DNA of 64,000 nucleotides, taken from positions 62,001 through 126,000 of the forward strand of contig NZ_JAXMNY010000005.1 in NCBI RefSeq assembly GCF_034670185.1. The letters run 5' to 3'. How positions within the stretch are numbered: position 1 is the first letter of the stretch; the number at the start of each line of letters is the position of its first letter. Both the position numbers and the translations under genes were made by a program. Below the pieces are notes generated by a model, which did not search any database, had not been told where the DNA came from, and was given only the letters and a program-made list of their open reading frames with translations. This stretch comes from Nisaea sp. GTDB lineage: Bacteria > Pseudomonadota > Alphaproteobacteria > Thalassobaculales > Thalassobaculaceae. Of this stretch, positions 1-9,798 are shown piece by piece.

Positions 1-890
1 GCCAACAAGGCAAGCGACAGGTTCCAATGGAATGTCGCTTCCTCCGGTCGACACAACAGAGCGCGGCGAAAAGCCAGGATCGACGGCTTTAGGCTTCCAG
101 CCTCTTTTTCCAGATTTCCGAAATTGTAGTAGCCGCCCGCATTCTCCGGCTCGGACAGCAGTGCCCGCTTGAGAGCCCGCGCTCCTTCCGGGAACTGCAA
201 ATTGTGGCGGTAGGCCGATCCCAGATTTGAATAGGCCGGGGAAAAATCCGGCTCCAGCCGACTGGCCGCCTCATAAATAGCCGCCGCCCCGTTGTAATTC
301 TTGGCGCGATACCGGGCGTTCCCCAGCTCCAGGAGAGCATCCCGAAGCTTCGGATCAAACTCCCGCGCCCGATGAAGAACTTTAAGCGCACGGTCCTTTT
401 CACCTGTTTCGTAATAGAGAATGCCCAGATCACGCATAGCTGGCACGAATTTGGGCTTCAGGTTTACAGCCGCCTCATAATGCCCTCGCGCCGCTTGCGT
501 AACGCCTTTGCGATAGCAGTAGCCTGCTGCGGCGTAGCGGATTACCGCATCACTCGGCGTGTTCTTGAGCGCAACCCGAAACACGGCTTCGAGCAATGCG
601 TCATCGCCCATCTGGCGCCCCAGCTCGACAGCAATCCGGTTAAAGACCAGATCGCCGACCGCTGACATTTTCAGGCCTTTTTCGAGGCATTGACGCGCTG
701 CCTTCGCATTCTTCTGCGCCCATGCCACTTTGGCTTCCACGCCCATCAATATGGCGGTTTGCCCGACCTCCTTGCGCATATTCGCAATCGTCTTCTGGGC
801 TTCATCAAGCTTGCCATCGGCAATATGCTTGAGACCGGCATTAGCGTCTCTGAAGAGTTTCGCACGGGCAGGAAGGTCGATCGGTTTCAT
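1..890 (-). CDS. TPR-repeat protein, C-terminus beyond window edge
   Basis: The frame is open from an ATG at 890 to the left edge, so about 296 residues are visible and the end is missing. The translation starts MKPIDLPARAKLF and contains successive 34-residue TPR-like helical pairs, for example AMRDLGILYYETGEKDRAL and AYSNLGSAYRHN. TPR arrays act as protein-binding superhelices. In this neighbourhood TPR proteins usually carry a GT9/GT41-like glycosyltransferase half at the C-terminus, but that part is not visible here. The start codon overlaps the stop of the upstream glycosyltransferase gene (ATGA), which implies translational coupling and one transcript. The TPR call is firm; the function is unknown. 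Confidence 0.8.
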   Translation of the reverse strand, partial: MKPIDLPARAKLFRDANAGLKHIADGKLDEAQKTIANMRKEVGQTAILMGVEAKVAWAQKNAKAARQCLEKGLKMSAVGDLVFNRIAVELGRQMGDDALLEAVFRVALKNTPSDAVIRYAAAGYCYRKGVTQAARGHYEAAVNLKPKFVPAMRDLGILYYETGEKDRALKVLHRAREFDPKLRDALLELGNARYRAKNYNGAAAIYEAASRLEPDFSPAYSNLGSAYRHNLQFPEGARALKRALLSEPENAGGYYNFGNLEKEAGSLKPSILAFRRALLCRPEEATFHWNLSLALL

Positions 891-2557
891 TGTTCACTCA
901 ACTTGATGAGGCCGAACTTCGCCAGCCAGGGCAACGTGCGATGCAATGTCGACCATCCTCGGCCGTCGATCCATTGCTCGATCTCTCCGACAGTGACAAC
1001 GCCGCGTTCCGACAATCGCCGGAGTAATGCAGTCGTCTGCTCTCTCGGAAGCATGAGTTCCTGCGAAAACGTACAGAACTCATAAGCAAGAATGGTCTGG
1101 AAATCCGCCTCCACGTCGCTGCTGTCAACGGTGACAACGGTTTCGGGCCCAAGAACAAAACTCGGATGCGGAGAGAAAATATTAAAAGGATCCGGATAGA
1201 ACGGGCTGGCTGTTTCGTTGCTTTGACGCGGCGCGACTTCCGGGGCTTTTGTGCGAATCTCCCTGAGCTCCAGCCAGAGATCCTCGTAGGTCCGGATGAT
1301 GACGGACCAGTCGTAATGCGTCCGGGCACGGGCCCGGCCTGCCTCACCCATCCTTGCACGCAACTCCGGATCCTCCGCCAATCGGACCAAAGCGTCCGCC
1401 GCCGCGTCGAGATCACAGGACGTCATCATGCAAGCCCGGCCGATAAAGCGGTCATAATCATCCCGACCGGTCTGGTAGAGGAAGGCCAAATCGAAACCAT
1501 CTCCTGCCGCAGGCGCGGTTGTGGGCACCCGGAAACCAGTTTCACCGTCGACGATAGTATCCTTGTAGCCGTCCCAGTCGCTGACCACTGCCGGCAGTCC
1601 CGCCGCCATCGCTTCAATCGGTGTGAGGCCGAAAGTTTCCTGAATATTGTCCGAGAGAGAGAGAAATACGTCAGCGCCCTGCCATGAGGCATGGACGAGA
1701 TCGTCATCCTGACCGTCGATAAAGTGCACGGCAGCAGTCTTCGTGAATTGCTCCGCTCCCTCCTGGTATATCGACATGATTCGGTCATTCGGCGCTTGGC
1801 CGACCATGACAAGATGGACCTTGCGGTTCGGCATCCGTTTTGCCGCACGCTCCGCCGCGAGATACATCGGGACCGGATGTGCCTTGGCGTGAAACGTGAA
1901 CCGGCCAAGAAAAAGGATCACCAAATCCTCCTCGCCGGCACCAATGCGGTCCCTCAGCATCTGCCGGGCCGGCTCGTCCTTTACGTATCGGCTGCCGTCC
2001 ACGCCGAGTGGGATGACCGGCAATTGCAGCGTCGGCTCAATCCGGACCCCGGCACGGCGGCCGAGATAGTCAGCGTAGTTTTCCATCGTCCGTGTCACCA
2101 CATCGCGGGCAACCTGTGACGTGCAGACAAGGGCATCCCATGGCTGCAGCGGCAACAGAAGGTAATTCGACAGACTGGCAATGATCCGGTCCGATGACAG
2201 GGTATGGGTGACACCACACAAGCTGTATGCCCGCTGGTCTCTGGCTCGGCGCCCCCACGCAAAGGCGTCAAAAGAAGGGCCGGCGATCATCAGGCATTCC
2301 ACCGACGGAGCAGCCTGATACATTGAGTCGAGCCGCTTGACCTCTCTATTTCTCTGATCGCGCTCCTGCGCCATTTCGGCGAATTCGGCAGCGTGCCCGT
2401 CGTTACCGGTCATGCACACGAGCTGATCAGCGCGGCCATGCTGAAACATTCCGGTCAGGAACCCGGCCCCGGCAGAGTGCCGGCCTTTTATACCCGGGCG
2501 ATCTGCCCTGTAGGCGTCAGGGTGATAGTGAATTGCACAAACAGGGACAGACGACAC
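887..2557 (-). CDS. GT4-type glycosyltransferase with C-terminal extension
   Basis: A retaining GT-B glycosyltransferase predicted to move a sugar from a nucleotide donor to an unknown cytoplasmic or membrane-associated acceptor. The second Rossmann lobe has VILFLGRFTFHAKAHP and the donor-binding E-x7-E motif ETFGLTPIE followed by AMAAGLPAVVSDWDGYKD. About 110 further residues after the GT-B fold end in FGLIKLSEQ and have no assigned domain; they look mostly helical. I place the start at the GTG at 2557 because GGAAGG lies 6 bases upstream and the recognisable sequence begins just after it. The frame stays open to 2740, but that would overlap the divergent gene at 2733. The stop overlaps the ATG of the TPR gene downstream. 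Confidence 0.85.
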   Translation of the reverse strand: MSSVPVCAIHYHPDAYRADRPGIKGRHSAGAGFLTGMFQHGRADQLVCMTGNDGHAAEFAEMAQERDQRNREVKRLDSMYQAAPSVECLMIAGPSFDAFAWGRRARDQRAYSLCGVTHTLSSDRIIASLSNYLLLPLQPWDALVCTSQVARDVVTRTMENYADYLGRRAGVRIEPTLQLPVIPLGVDGSRYVKDEPARQMLRDRIGAGEEDLVILFLGRFTFHAKAHPVPMYLAAERAAKRMPNRKVHLVMVGQAPNDRIMSIYQEGAEQFTKTAAVHFIDGQDDDLVHASWQGADVFLSLSDNIQETFGLTPIEAMAAGLPAVVSDWDGYKDTIVDGETGFRVPTTAPAAGDGFDLAFLYQTGRDDYDRFIGRACMMTSCDLDAAADALVRLAEDPELRARMGEAGRARARTHYDWSVIIRTYEDLWLELREIRTKAPEVAPRQSNETASPFYPDPFNIFSPHPSFVLGPETVVTVDSSDVEADFQTILAYEFCTFSQELMLPREQTTALLRRLSERGVVTVGEIEQWIDGRGWSTLHRTLPWLAKFGLIKLSEQ

Positions 2558-2732
2558 TGAGAACCTTCCGGATTCGGAAAGACACGGGAACAAATATAAA
2601 AGCGTTGCGTTTATAGAGGATGGCTTGAGCGGTGCAAAGCACTGTAGCTTCCTGCGACAAACCGGCCCTTTCTGAGCCGACAGCAGACATGCTAATGAGA
2701 CGCAAATTCGAATAGACCGAATGGAACGGTAA

Positions 2733-3452
2733 ATGAGCACGGAAACAGCTGATTCGGGCCCCTTAAGGATTTATGTCGGATGGGACAGCCGCGAGCCCAT
2801 CGCCTATGACGTCTGCGAAAACTCCTTGCGGCGTCATAGTCAAGCCGCCCTCGAGATCATCCCGCTCAAACTCGACGAATTACGGGAGAAGGGCCTCTAT
2901 AGCCGCGACGAGGACCCTCTGGCCTCGACCGAATTCACCTATACCCGATTCCTGATGCCGTATCTGGCCGGTTATCAGGGCTGGGCGTTGTTCTGCGATT
3001 GCGATTTCCTGTGGACCACGGATGTCGCAAAGCTCTTCGCACTCGCCGACGATGACAAGGCATTGATCTGCGTCCAGCACGACTATCAACCGACCGAGCG
3101 AACAAAGATGGACGGCAAGGCCCAGACCGTCTATCCGCGGAAAAACTGGTCAAGCATGATGCTGATCAATTGCGGGCACCCCGCGAATGCCGCCTTGACA
3201 CCGGAAGTCGTCAACCGCGAGAGCGGCGCCTACCTGCACCGCTTCCAATGGCTTTCGGACGATCTTCTCGGATCTGTAGATCATACCTGGAACTGGCTCG
3301 AAGGCTGGTACGACAAACCGGCGGACGGCTCCTACCCGGCGGCAATTCACTATACGCGTGGCGGACCTTGGTTCGAAAACTGGCAGGATGTTGATTACGG
3401 GGATCTTTGGACGGCTGAAAGCAAGCTGGTCACCCCTTCAGAAAGCACCTGA
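2733..3452 (+). CDS. GT8-like glycosyltransferase
   Basis: A 239-residue GT-A-type protein. The N-terminus LRIYVGWDSREPIAYDVCE and the central FCDCDFLWTTD, a DxD-like metal and nucleotide-sugar site, resemble GT8-like and related small glycosyltransferases. The MLINCGHP segment fits the donor pocket of that fold. It is divergent from the gene ending at 887 and its 3' end overlaps the convergent TPR-glycosyltransferase by about 20 bases. There is no signal peptide, so it should act in the cytoplasm. The acceptor is unknown. The family call is moderate; the glycosyltransferase nature is likely. Confidence 0.75.
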   Translation: MSTETADSGPLRIYVGWDSREPIAYDVCENSLRRHSQAALEIIPLKLDELREKGLYSRDEDPLASTEFTYTRFLMPYLAGYQGWALFCDCDFLWTTDVAKLFALADDDKALICVQHDYQPTERTKMDGKAQTVYPRKNWSSMMLINCGHPANAALTPEVVNRESGAYLHRFQWLSDDLLGSVDHTWNWLEGWYDKPADGSYPAAIHYTRGGPWFENWQDVDYGDLWTAESKLVTPSEST

Positions 3453-5118
3453 CGGCATCTGACAGGCAGGCAATAGGATCATTCCATCCAGAATCGGTGC
3501 GGCGAAACAGCTGCAAACTCGGATACCAATCGGTTCTGGGGCCACTTCGTCCCCAGAACCACAGCGGCGATCTCGGCAACAGGACGAAACCGGGCCGGCG
3601 AAGCGCGCCTGCCATATGGGCATTAACGCCGGATATGGATACCGTTGCATCCAATGCCTCGATAAGGGCGGCAAGGCCCTCGATATCGTTTCGGAGGTCG
3701 TCAATCGGCGACGGACATAGATTTTTCGGCCAGCCTTCGGCATCCGAAGCATCGTCATACTGAAGGCTGATGAAAGTCACTCCAGGCAACTCCAGCAAGT
3801 CTTTCCAGTCCACCAGATCCGTCGATTTCGACCAAGATGTTCGCCTTCCTCCGCCGCCCCAGGCAAACCCGAGCTTTGGACCGTCGCCATATTGCGCCAG
3901 TTTTTCCCGGATTCCTGACACCCGCTCCGGGTCGGCGCGCAATGGCAACAAGGCATTTCCTTTGTCGTCTCGCTCGTAGAAACGGGCCAACAATGCAGAC
4001 GGCACGTGAAAATCGAAGGCTGCAATATCGACACCCGCTTCGCCACGCGGCACCACAGTTAGGTTCGGGAAGCTGCGCTGCGCGAGCGAAACAAGTCGTG
4101 CATCCGATTCCAGCACAACCGCCGCCCCCCTCTCCGCCAGCCAGGCCGCAAGCGGAGCGAAGACGATTTCGTCGCCAACCCCGAAATCGCCCCAGACAAA
4201 TATCCGCGCGCCTTTCATGTCTTGCCCGAGCCAAAGCGGCAACGCGCCAAAAGAAAGGGTTCGGGCTTGCGGGTGCGGCTCGGTCCAGCGCACGTGGTGG
4301 CCCCTGTATCCACCATTCCGGTCGCCAGCACCTATCCGCAGCAAGGATGATAACCAGAGTGCATCCCGGTGCCCCGGATCTTCCACCAGCGTCCGGCGCA
4401 GTGCCCTTTCCGCCGCTTCTGTTTCTCCGCAATCAACCAGCGCCGCCGCCAGATTGGCGCGGGTGTCGCGCGCAGAGGGATCTGCGAACAAGGAAGCACG
4501 GTAAAGGCTCACCGACTCGCTCAAGGCACCTGCCGCATGCTTTATCGCTGCCAGATTTCGTGCAGCGGTTGCGAATTCCAGGCCGTCTGGCTGAGCGCAA
4601 CAAATTGCACGGGCGAATGCGGTTTCGGCATCCGGGCCTTTTTCGTTCTGCAATGAGAGCCCGCACTGGGTGTGAAGCTGGGTTGAGTCTGGATGAAATA
4701 CAAGGGTTTGACGGACCCTTGCGGCAGCAGCCTCCGCCCCCCTTTGCCCATGCAGATAGATGGCATGCGCCCGGGTCACATCGGGGTCGGTTCCATATCT
4801 CGCAAGGAGCGCTGGCACACTGTCAGGCAACGGTGCCTGCAGTTCGGCGCATGTCGTCAACAGCGCTACCAAAGGGCCGAGGGTATCCGGGTCCGAGAAA
4901 AGGGCATACCGCGTCAGGGTGGAGAGGCTCGGTATCGGCATGCCGCGCCTGCGCGCGATGGCAAGCAGATTGGCGTACCCCGCGCCGTCTTCAGAAAACA
5001 GGCAGACATATCTCTTGAGTTCGACTTGTGCCGCCGCCAAATCGCCGGCCCGGAAAGCGGCACTGGTCCTTGCCTTGAGCGCTGCGCGCTCCGCCTCCGA
5101 TACTGGAATGTGGATCAC
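3430..5118 (-). CDS. TPR protein with GT9/GT41-like glycosyltransferase domain
   Basis: The N-terminal half, about residues 1-270, is built of TPR-like helices. The C-terminal half has the family hallmarks: FVWGDFGVGDEIVFAPL (a GEQGxGDxI-like loop), LGFAWGGGGRR, and ISGVNAHMAGALRRPGFVLLP before the end. This architecture is shared with FlmG-type proteins, in which the TPR part binds a target protein and the GT-B part transfers sugar. I choose the GTG at 5118, which overlaps the upstream stop as GTGA. An ATG at 5136 or a GTG at 5169 is also possible with longer overlap. The substrate is unknown; a role in protein or polysaccharide glycosylation is inference. Confidence 0.8.
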   Translation of the reverse strand: MIHIPVSEAERAALKARTSAAFRAGDLAAAQVELKRYVCLFSEDGAGYANLLAIARRRGMPIPSLSTLTRYALFSDPDTLGPLVALLTTCAELQAPLPDSVPALLARYGTDPDVTRAHAIYLHGQRGAEAAAARVRQTLVFHPDSTQLHTQCGLSLQNEKGPDAETAFARAICCAQPDGLEFATAARNLAAIKHAAGALSESVSLYRASLFADPSARDTRANLAAALVDCGETEAAERALRRTLVEDPGHRDALWLSSLLRIGAGDRNGGYRGHHVRWTEPHPQARTLSFGALPLWLGQDMKGARIFVWGDFGVGDEIVFAPLAAWLAERGAAVVLESDARLVSLAQRSFPNLTVVPRGEAGVDIAAFDFHVPSALLARFYERDDKGNALLPLRADPERVSGIREKLAQYGDGPKLGFAWGGGGRRTSWSKSTDLVDWKDLLELPGVTFISLQYDDASDAEGWPKNLCPSPIDDLRNDIEGLAALIEALDATVSISGVNAHMAGALRRPGFVLLPRSPLWFWGRSGPRTDWYPSLQLFRRTDSGWNDPIACLSDAVRCFLKG

Positions 5119-6428
5119 GCACCCATCTCGGACCATAGCGCCAGGTCGCGGGTCTTCGTTGCATGCCACCCCATCGCCTTTGCAATATCGGACGGAACGT
5201 CAGCAGTCGCTTCGGGTAGCTCCCCCCGGCCGAGCTTCTCGATGATCTCTTTTTGTATAGGGAGGCAGACCGTCTTGAGATCATAGCGCTCGACCACAGT
5301 CTTCCGTGCCGCCTTGCGCACAGGGTCTAGCTTCTTGCCTTTCGCCAGCGCTTCCACAACTGCTTTTGCAAGCGCATCGTCATCGCCATACTCAACAAGA
5401 ATACCGTTCTTCCCATGCCGGATCACCTCACGCACGGGTGCTGTACCACTGGCCACCACGAGACATTCCTTCGCCATGGCTTCGAGCATCGACCATGACA
5501 GCACGAACGGATAAGTCAGATAGATATGCGCCCGTGAGATCGACAACATCCGGCCGAACTCCTCGTAAGGCAGCCGCCCGAGAAAATGCAGACGCGAGGT
5601 ATCGAGCGAGCGGTGCGGGATCAGGGCATCTTTCCAGCTTTCGGCATAGCCCGGACCATTCCCGTAGCTCACCTCTTCGCCCCCGGTGATCAGGATGTGT
5701 GCGTTCGGCCGGCCTTTTTGAATTTTCTCAAGAGACCGAGCGACCACATCGAAGCCACGATAGGGTTCAAGATTACGGGCAACGTAGGTCACCACCTCAT
5801 CATTGGCGGTAAGACGGCGCCCATCGGCGAGGTCGATATAGGCATCCCGGTCCCTGATACAGACATCCGTGTCGATCCCGTCATGCACAACCGTCATGTT
5901 TTCCCGGAAGGCCTTCGGGTGTGTCGACCACTGCCAATAAGTCGGAACATACCCCCAGTCAGATGCCGCCATGCTCAACAGCATGTGGGCATTCCTGACC
6001 CGGGTCCGACAATCGCGGTCGATATCCACCCCCTTGTTGACAAAGTCGGTATCGGTACCGTGCGAGCGGTAGAAGAACTCATTGAAGCTCAAAAGCCGGG
6101 CCTTCGGGAACACGTCTTTCAGGAACATTGCCTCGCCCCAACCTGTATGAGCGCAGATCACGTCTGGCTCGAAACCGGACGCCTGAATCTTGAGGCAAGC
6201 TCTCGTTACTCCTTGGCCATGCAGGATCTGATCCTCGTAACGATCAAAATACCGATGCGGGGCCTGCCCTGCCTGGCGGTGCAATTCATATTCGAACTTG
6301 CGAACACCGGGCAGACTTGGCTTCCCTCGTTTCGTCAGGAACGCAACGTCATGTCCATCCTCGGCCAGTGCCGGCGCCAGATGCTTGAACTGGCCGGGCA
6401 TGTTCTGATGTACGAACAGGACTTTCAT
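5115..6428 (-). CDS. GT4-family glycosyltransferase
   Basis: A 437-residue GT-B enzyme. The N-terminus MKVLFVHQNMPGQFKHL is typical of the GT4 subgroup that starts with VHQNxPGQF. The middle has PDVICAHTGWGE, and the donor lobe has VTYVARNLEPYRGFDVVARSL. The usual E-x7-E reads PFVLSWSMLEAMAKECLVVAS, so only the second glutamate is kept, as happens in some members of this subgroup. It is the first gene of a minus-strand pair with the TPR-glycosyltransferase, with a 4-base overlap. It probably adds a hexose to a surface glycan or protein glycan. The fold is sure, the substrate unknown. Confidence 0.88.
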   Translation of the reverse strand: MKVLFVHQNMPGQFKHLAPALAEDGHDVAFLTKRGKPSLPGVRKFEYELHRQAGQAPHRYFDRYEDQILHGQGVTRACLKIQASGFEPDVICAHTGWGEAMFLKDVFPKARLLSFNEFFYRSHGTDTDFVNKGVDIDRDCRTRVRNAHMLLSMAASDWGYVPTYWQWSTHPKAFRENMTVVHDGIDTDVCIRDRDAYIDLADGRRLTANDEVVTYVARNLEPYRGFDVVARSLEKIQKGRPNAHILITGGEEVSYGNGPGYAESWKDALIPHRSLDTSRLHFLGRLPYEEFGRMLSISRAHIYLTYPFVLSWSMLEAMAKECLVVASGTAPVREVIRHGKNGILVEYGDDDALAKAVVEALAKGKKLDPVRKAARKTVVERYDLKTVCLPIQKEIIEKLGRGELPEATADVPSDIAKAMGWHATKTRDLALWSEMGA

Positions 6429-6627
6429 GGATCGTGTACCTTGTTGTCACAGGAGACGAATTATCATTGATACTCTAACCGCACGCGCTTATGAATTCCC
6501 GGAAGCTGCGATGCAAGTTCGGCGTCAGAGAAGTGTGTGGAATTGTGCGGTGCATTCTCAACTCAGATAGCGTTGCGTTATTCTGCTATACTCAAGCAGT
6601 ATATCAATAAGTACGGACAAGATCTTT

Positions 6628-8391
6628 ATGGCGAAAGCAAAAACGCCGTCAGAGGCCAGTTCGGCGCTCGACGATCCAATGCGGCATATCTTTGAAGGGT
6701 GCCGCAGCGCTTTCGTGACCGCCGGCGTGTTCAGCTTTGTCGTGAACATGCTTATTCTGACGATGCCGCTCTACATGTTCTCGCTATTCTCCCGAGTGCT
6801 CGGGACCGGCAACATGGCGACCTTGACGATGCTGGCGCTCATTGCTGCTGCAGCATTACTTGTGCAAGCGCTGGTCGACATAGCCAGAACGTATGTTTTT
6901 ACGCATGTCAGCGCCTGGATAGACGAGCAAGTCTCCCCGCAGCTTTTTGAAAAATCCGTATTAGGCGGCCTCGCGCGCGGTAGAGGTGGCAGCGACGCGC
7001 TTGATCAGCTGCAGGGGCTTCGCCAGTTTCTCTCTGGCAGCAGCATTTTCATGCTTATGGACGTGCCGTTCATTCCCATTTTCCTAATGGTGCTGTTTGC
7101 GCTGAACTTCAGCATCGGCATGACGGCAACGATTGGCGGCTTGATTCTGCTGATTCTCGCCGCTATCAACAAAATGATCTCAGACGGGAAATTGCAGCGA
7201 GCTTCCGCTGCGGCAAGCCGGGCCAGAAAAATCAGCCGATCTGCTATCGAGAATGCTGACATTGTCGAAGCCATGGGGATGCGGAAAACCCTGATGGCTG
7301 GCTGGTCTATGTACAATGAGCTTGCACTCAAGCTCCAGAACGACGCCAGTCAGGCATCCGGCATTATCCAGGCTATAATCAAAATGATGCGCATGGGCAT
7401 CATGATGGCTGTGATGACGGTCGCCGCTATTCAGATCGTTGATCCAACAAGCGGCCTTTCGCGCGGCGCCATGATGGCATCAGTCATTCTGGTCGGCCGC
7501 GCGCTCATGCCCCTGGAAGCGGTCGTATCCTCTTGGGCTCAAGTGTCCGATGCGCTCCAGAAATACAGATATCTTTCCGATTTGCTGACCAATACCGCAA
7601 GCAAGCCGGAAGACAGCGTGTTCCCACTTGAGCCAAAAGGCGCGCTCTCCGTCGAAGGTGTTCACTTCCAGATAAAAGGCATGAAGCGACCCATCCTTTC
7701 CCGCGTTTCGTTTGACCTTAAAGCTGGGGAATCGGTTGCCGTCATCGGTCCTTCGGCAGCAGGAAAAACCTCTCTCGCGCGCCTGCTCGCCGGCATAGAA
7801 CAACCGAATGCCGGTGTCGTGCGTATGGATGGTGCCGATGTATATCGCTGGCCCAGCGATGACCGCGGACGGCATGTCGGCTACCTCCCCCAGCAAGTCC
7901 TTCTGTTCGAAGGCACGATCAGGGATAATATAGCCCGGTTTGACGACACCATTACCAATGAGCAGGTCATTCAGGCCGCTGAAATGGCCGGCCTGCACAA
8001 AATGATTTTGCAGATGGAGCAAGGGTATGACACCGAAGTTGGCTTCGGCGGCAACTTGCTTTCCGGTGGTCAGAGGCAACGCGTCGGGCTGGCCCGCGCG
8101 CTACTCGGTGATCCAAAGCTGGTTATTCTCGACGAGCCTAACGCGAACCTGGACACTGAGGGCGACAACGCTCTGCGGAATTCGATCGAAATCTTGAAAA
8201 CGCGGGGCGCGACGGTTGTCGTGATCCTGCATCGGCCGAATATCCTCCAGATCGTAGACAAAATTCTCGTTCTGCGTGACGGCATGGTACAAAAATTCTC
8301 CGACCGCGATGAGGTTATGCCCCTGATCAGCGGTGTTGGCAGCCAGCAGACGATCGAAAAACCGTCTGCCAAGGCAGTGGCGGAAAAGTAA
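6628..8391 (+). CDS. Type I secretion ABC transporter permease/ATPase
   Basis: The inner-membrane motor of a type I secretion system, PrtD/HlyB family, 587 residues, about the usual length. Several hydrophobic segments fill the N-terminal half (about residues 30-300). The nucleotide-binding domain has Walker A GPSAAGKTS (about 374-382), the ABC signature LSGGQRQR (about 478) and Walker B LVILDEPNANLD (about 498). There is no N-terminal peptidase C39 domain, so substrates should carry an uncleaved C-terminal signal. It is followed 12 bases later by the membrane-fusion protein gene. The RTX protein at 15189-16805 is the obvious candidate substrate. The outer-membrane TolC partner is not in the window. 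Confidence 0.96.
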   Translation: MAKAKTPSEASSALDDPMRHIFEGCRSAFVTAGVFSFVVNMLILTMPLYMFSLFSRVLGTGNMATLTMLALIAAAALLVQALVDIARTYVFTHVSAWIDEQVSPQLFEKSVLGGLARGRGGSDALDQLQGLRQFLSGSSIFMLMDVPFIPIFLMVLFALNFSIGMTATIGGLILLILAAINKMISDGKLQRASAAASRARKISRSAIENADIVEAMGMRKTLMAGWSMYNELALKLQNDASQASGIIQAIIKMMRMGIMMAVMTVAAIQIVDPTSGLSRGAMMASVILVGRALMPLEAVVSSWAQVSDALQKYRYLSDLLTNTASKPEDSVFPLEPKGALSVEGVHFQIKGMKRPILSRVSFDLKAGESVAVIGPSAAGKTSLARLLAGIEQPNAGVVRMDGADVYRWPSDDRGRHVGYLPQQVLLFEGTIRDNIARFDDTITNEQVIQAAEMAGLHKMILQMEQGYDTEVGFGGNLLSGGQRQRVGLARALLGDPKLVILDEPNANLDTEGDNALRNSIEILKTRGATVVVILHRPNILQIVDKILVLRDGMVQKFSDRDEVMPLISGVGSQQTIEKPSAKAVAEK

Positions 8392-8403
8392 CTGGAGCCC
8401 TGA

Positions 8404-9798
8404 ATGGCTGAGACCCTTCCAACAATTGACAGCAATTTCCTCTCAAAGCGCCTGCCGATTTCTACGCGCGACGTTGGCTCAAAGAACGTCAGCGCCAGCT
8501 TGGCGCTCACCAAACAGACCTGGCGGCGTTCGTCGTTGTTTGGTTGGGGTGTGCTGTTTTCATTCTTTGTGCTTTTCGGAGGCTGGTCCGTTGTCGCCCC
8601 CTTAGCAAGTGCCGTTCGCGCACCAGGCACGCTCCATGTCGTAAGCGAGCCCCAGGTTGTGCAACATTTCGAAGGTGGTATCGTAGATACTATCTTCGTC
8701 CATGAGGGTGACACGGTCGAAAAAGGCCAGGTGCTTGTAAACCTCAATCCCCTAACAACCGATGCGCAGATCGCACAAATAGAAAACCGGTTATTTGCCC
8801 TGCTGGCAGAACGCGCGAGGTTGCAAGGAGAACGTGACGATCTGAGCGAAATCGAATTTCCCGAAAAAATTCTGAACCGCAAGAATGACCCCGAAATCTC
8901 GGGGTTGATTCAGCGAGAAGAAATTCTGTTCCAGAAGCAGAAGAAATCGCTCAACGATCAGAAAAAACTGATCGCAGAGCGGATTGCTCAGTATCAAACT
9001 CAAATCGACGGTTCAATTGAACGGCTTGCGTCTATCGGCAGGCAGATCGAAATTGTCGAAGAGGAACTCATCGGGGTTCGCACACTGTTTGATAAGGGCT
9101 TGGAACGTAAACCGCGCGTCCTTGCACTGGAACGTGGACAAGAGCAACTCCGTGGAGCAGCAGCCCAACTCAAGTCAACTATCGCACAATCTAGACAGGC
9201 CATCACCGAGCAGGAGCTGCGTCTAGCAGCCTTAGAAAATCAGCGCGAAACAGACATCTCAAACCGGCTGCGTGAAAACGCCCTGCAACTGAATGATATT
9301 CAAGAGCAGGAAAGTGTCTGGCGCGACCGCCTTGATCGCATCCAGATCAGAGCTCCAATGAGCGGGCAAATTGTTAATCTGAACGTTCACACCCAAAATG
9401 GCGTCATCAGGCCTGGCGAGTCGCTGATGACCGTCATCCCGACTGAGGACGAGTTACTGGTATCGGCCAAGATCGATCCGAAAGATATCGATGTCCTTCT
9501 TGTCGGCGCTCCCGTTCAATTGCAGTTGTCTGCCTTCAACCCCCGGACTACTCCTCCAATTGAAGGAACCCTGACGTCCGTGTCAGCTGATGCTGTGACA
9601 GACGGCCGTTCCTCTAAAGAGTTCTTCGAAGCCCGTATCGTGATTGATCCGGATTCTCTTTCGCATAACCTACCAGGTGTCAGGCTGACTGCGGGCATGA
9701 AGGTCTCGTCTCTTATTTCAGTGGGCGAGCGGACCTTGTTCGAATACATCGTAACACCACTGAGCCAGAGCCTCAGTCAGGCTATGAGGGAGCCATGA
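8404..9798 (+). CDS. HlyD/PrtE-type membrane-fusion protein
   Basis: The periplasmic adaptor of the type I secretion system, 464 residues. One transmembrane helix lies near residues 48-70 after a short cytoplasmic tail. A split lipoyl-like domain (PQVVQHFEGGIVDTIFVHEG) follows, then a long coiled-coil hairpin over about residues 110-310. The second half of the barrel contains the family motif RIQIRAPMSGQIVNLNVHT. It links the ABC transporter to an outer-membrane TolC-like channel. Its stop overlaps the start of the following TPR-glycosyltransferase gene (ATGA), which ties secretion and the glycosyltransferase into one transcript. Confidence 0.95.
   Translation: MAETLPTIDSNFLSKRLPISTRDVGSKNVSASLALTKQTWRRSSLFGWGVLFSFFVLFGGWSVVAPLASAVRAPGTLHVVSEPQVVQHFEGGIVDTIFVHEGDTVEKGQVLVNLNPLTTDAQIAQIENRLFALLAERARLQGERDDLSEIEFPEKILNRKNDPEISGLIQREEILFQKQKKSLNDQKKLIAERIAQYQTQIDGSIERLASIGRQIEIVEEELIGVRTLFDKGLERKPRVLALERGQEQLRGAAAQLKSTIAQSRQAITEQELRLAALENQRETDISNRLRENALQLNDIQEQESVWRDRLDRIQIRAPMSGQIVNLNVHTQNGVIRPGESLMTVIPTEDELLVSAKIDPKDIDVLLVGAPVQLQLSAFNPRTTPPIEGTLTSVSADAVTDGRSSKEFFEARIVIDPDSLSHNLPGVRLTAGMKVSSLISVGERTLFEYIVTPLSQSLSQAMREP

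Noticed and set aside
2558..2740. N-terminal extension of the glycosyltransferase to 2740
   Set aside because: It would overlap the divergent gene start, reads unlike protein, and a GTG with a good ribosome-binding site exists at 2557.
3837..5018. 393-codon plus-strand open frame
   Set aside because: It lies antisense to the TPR-glycosyltransferase at 3430 and is rich in Arg/Pro/Ala as expected of a GC-rich shadow; no domain or ribosome-binding site.
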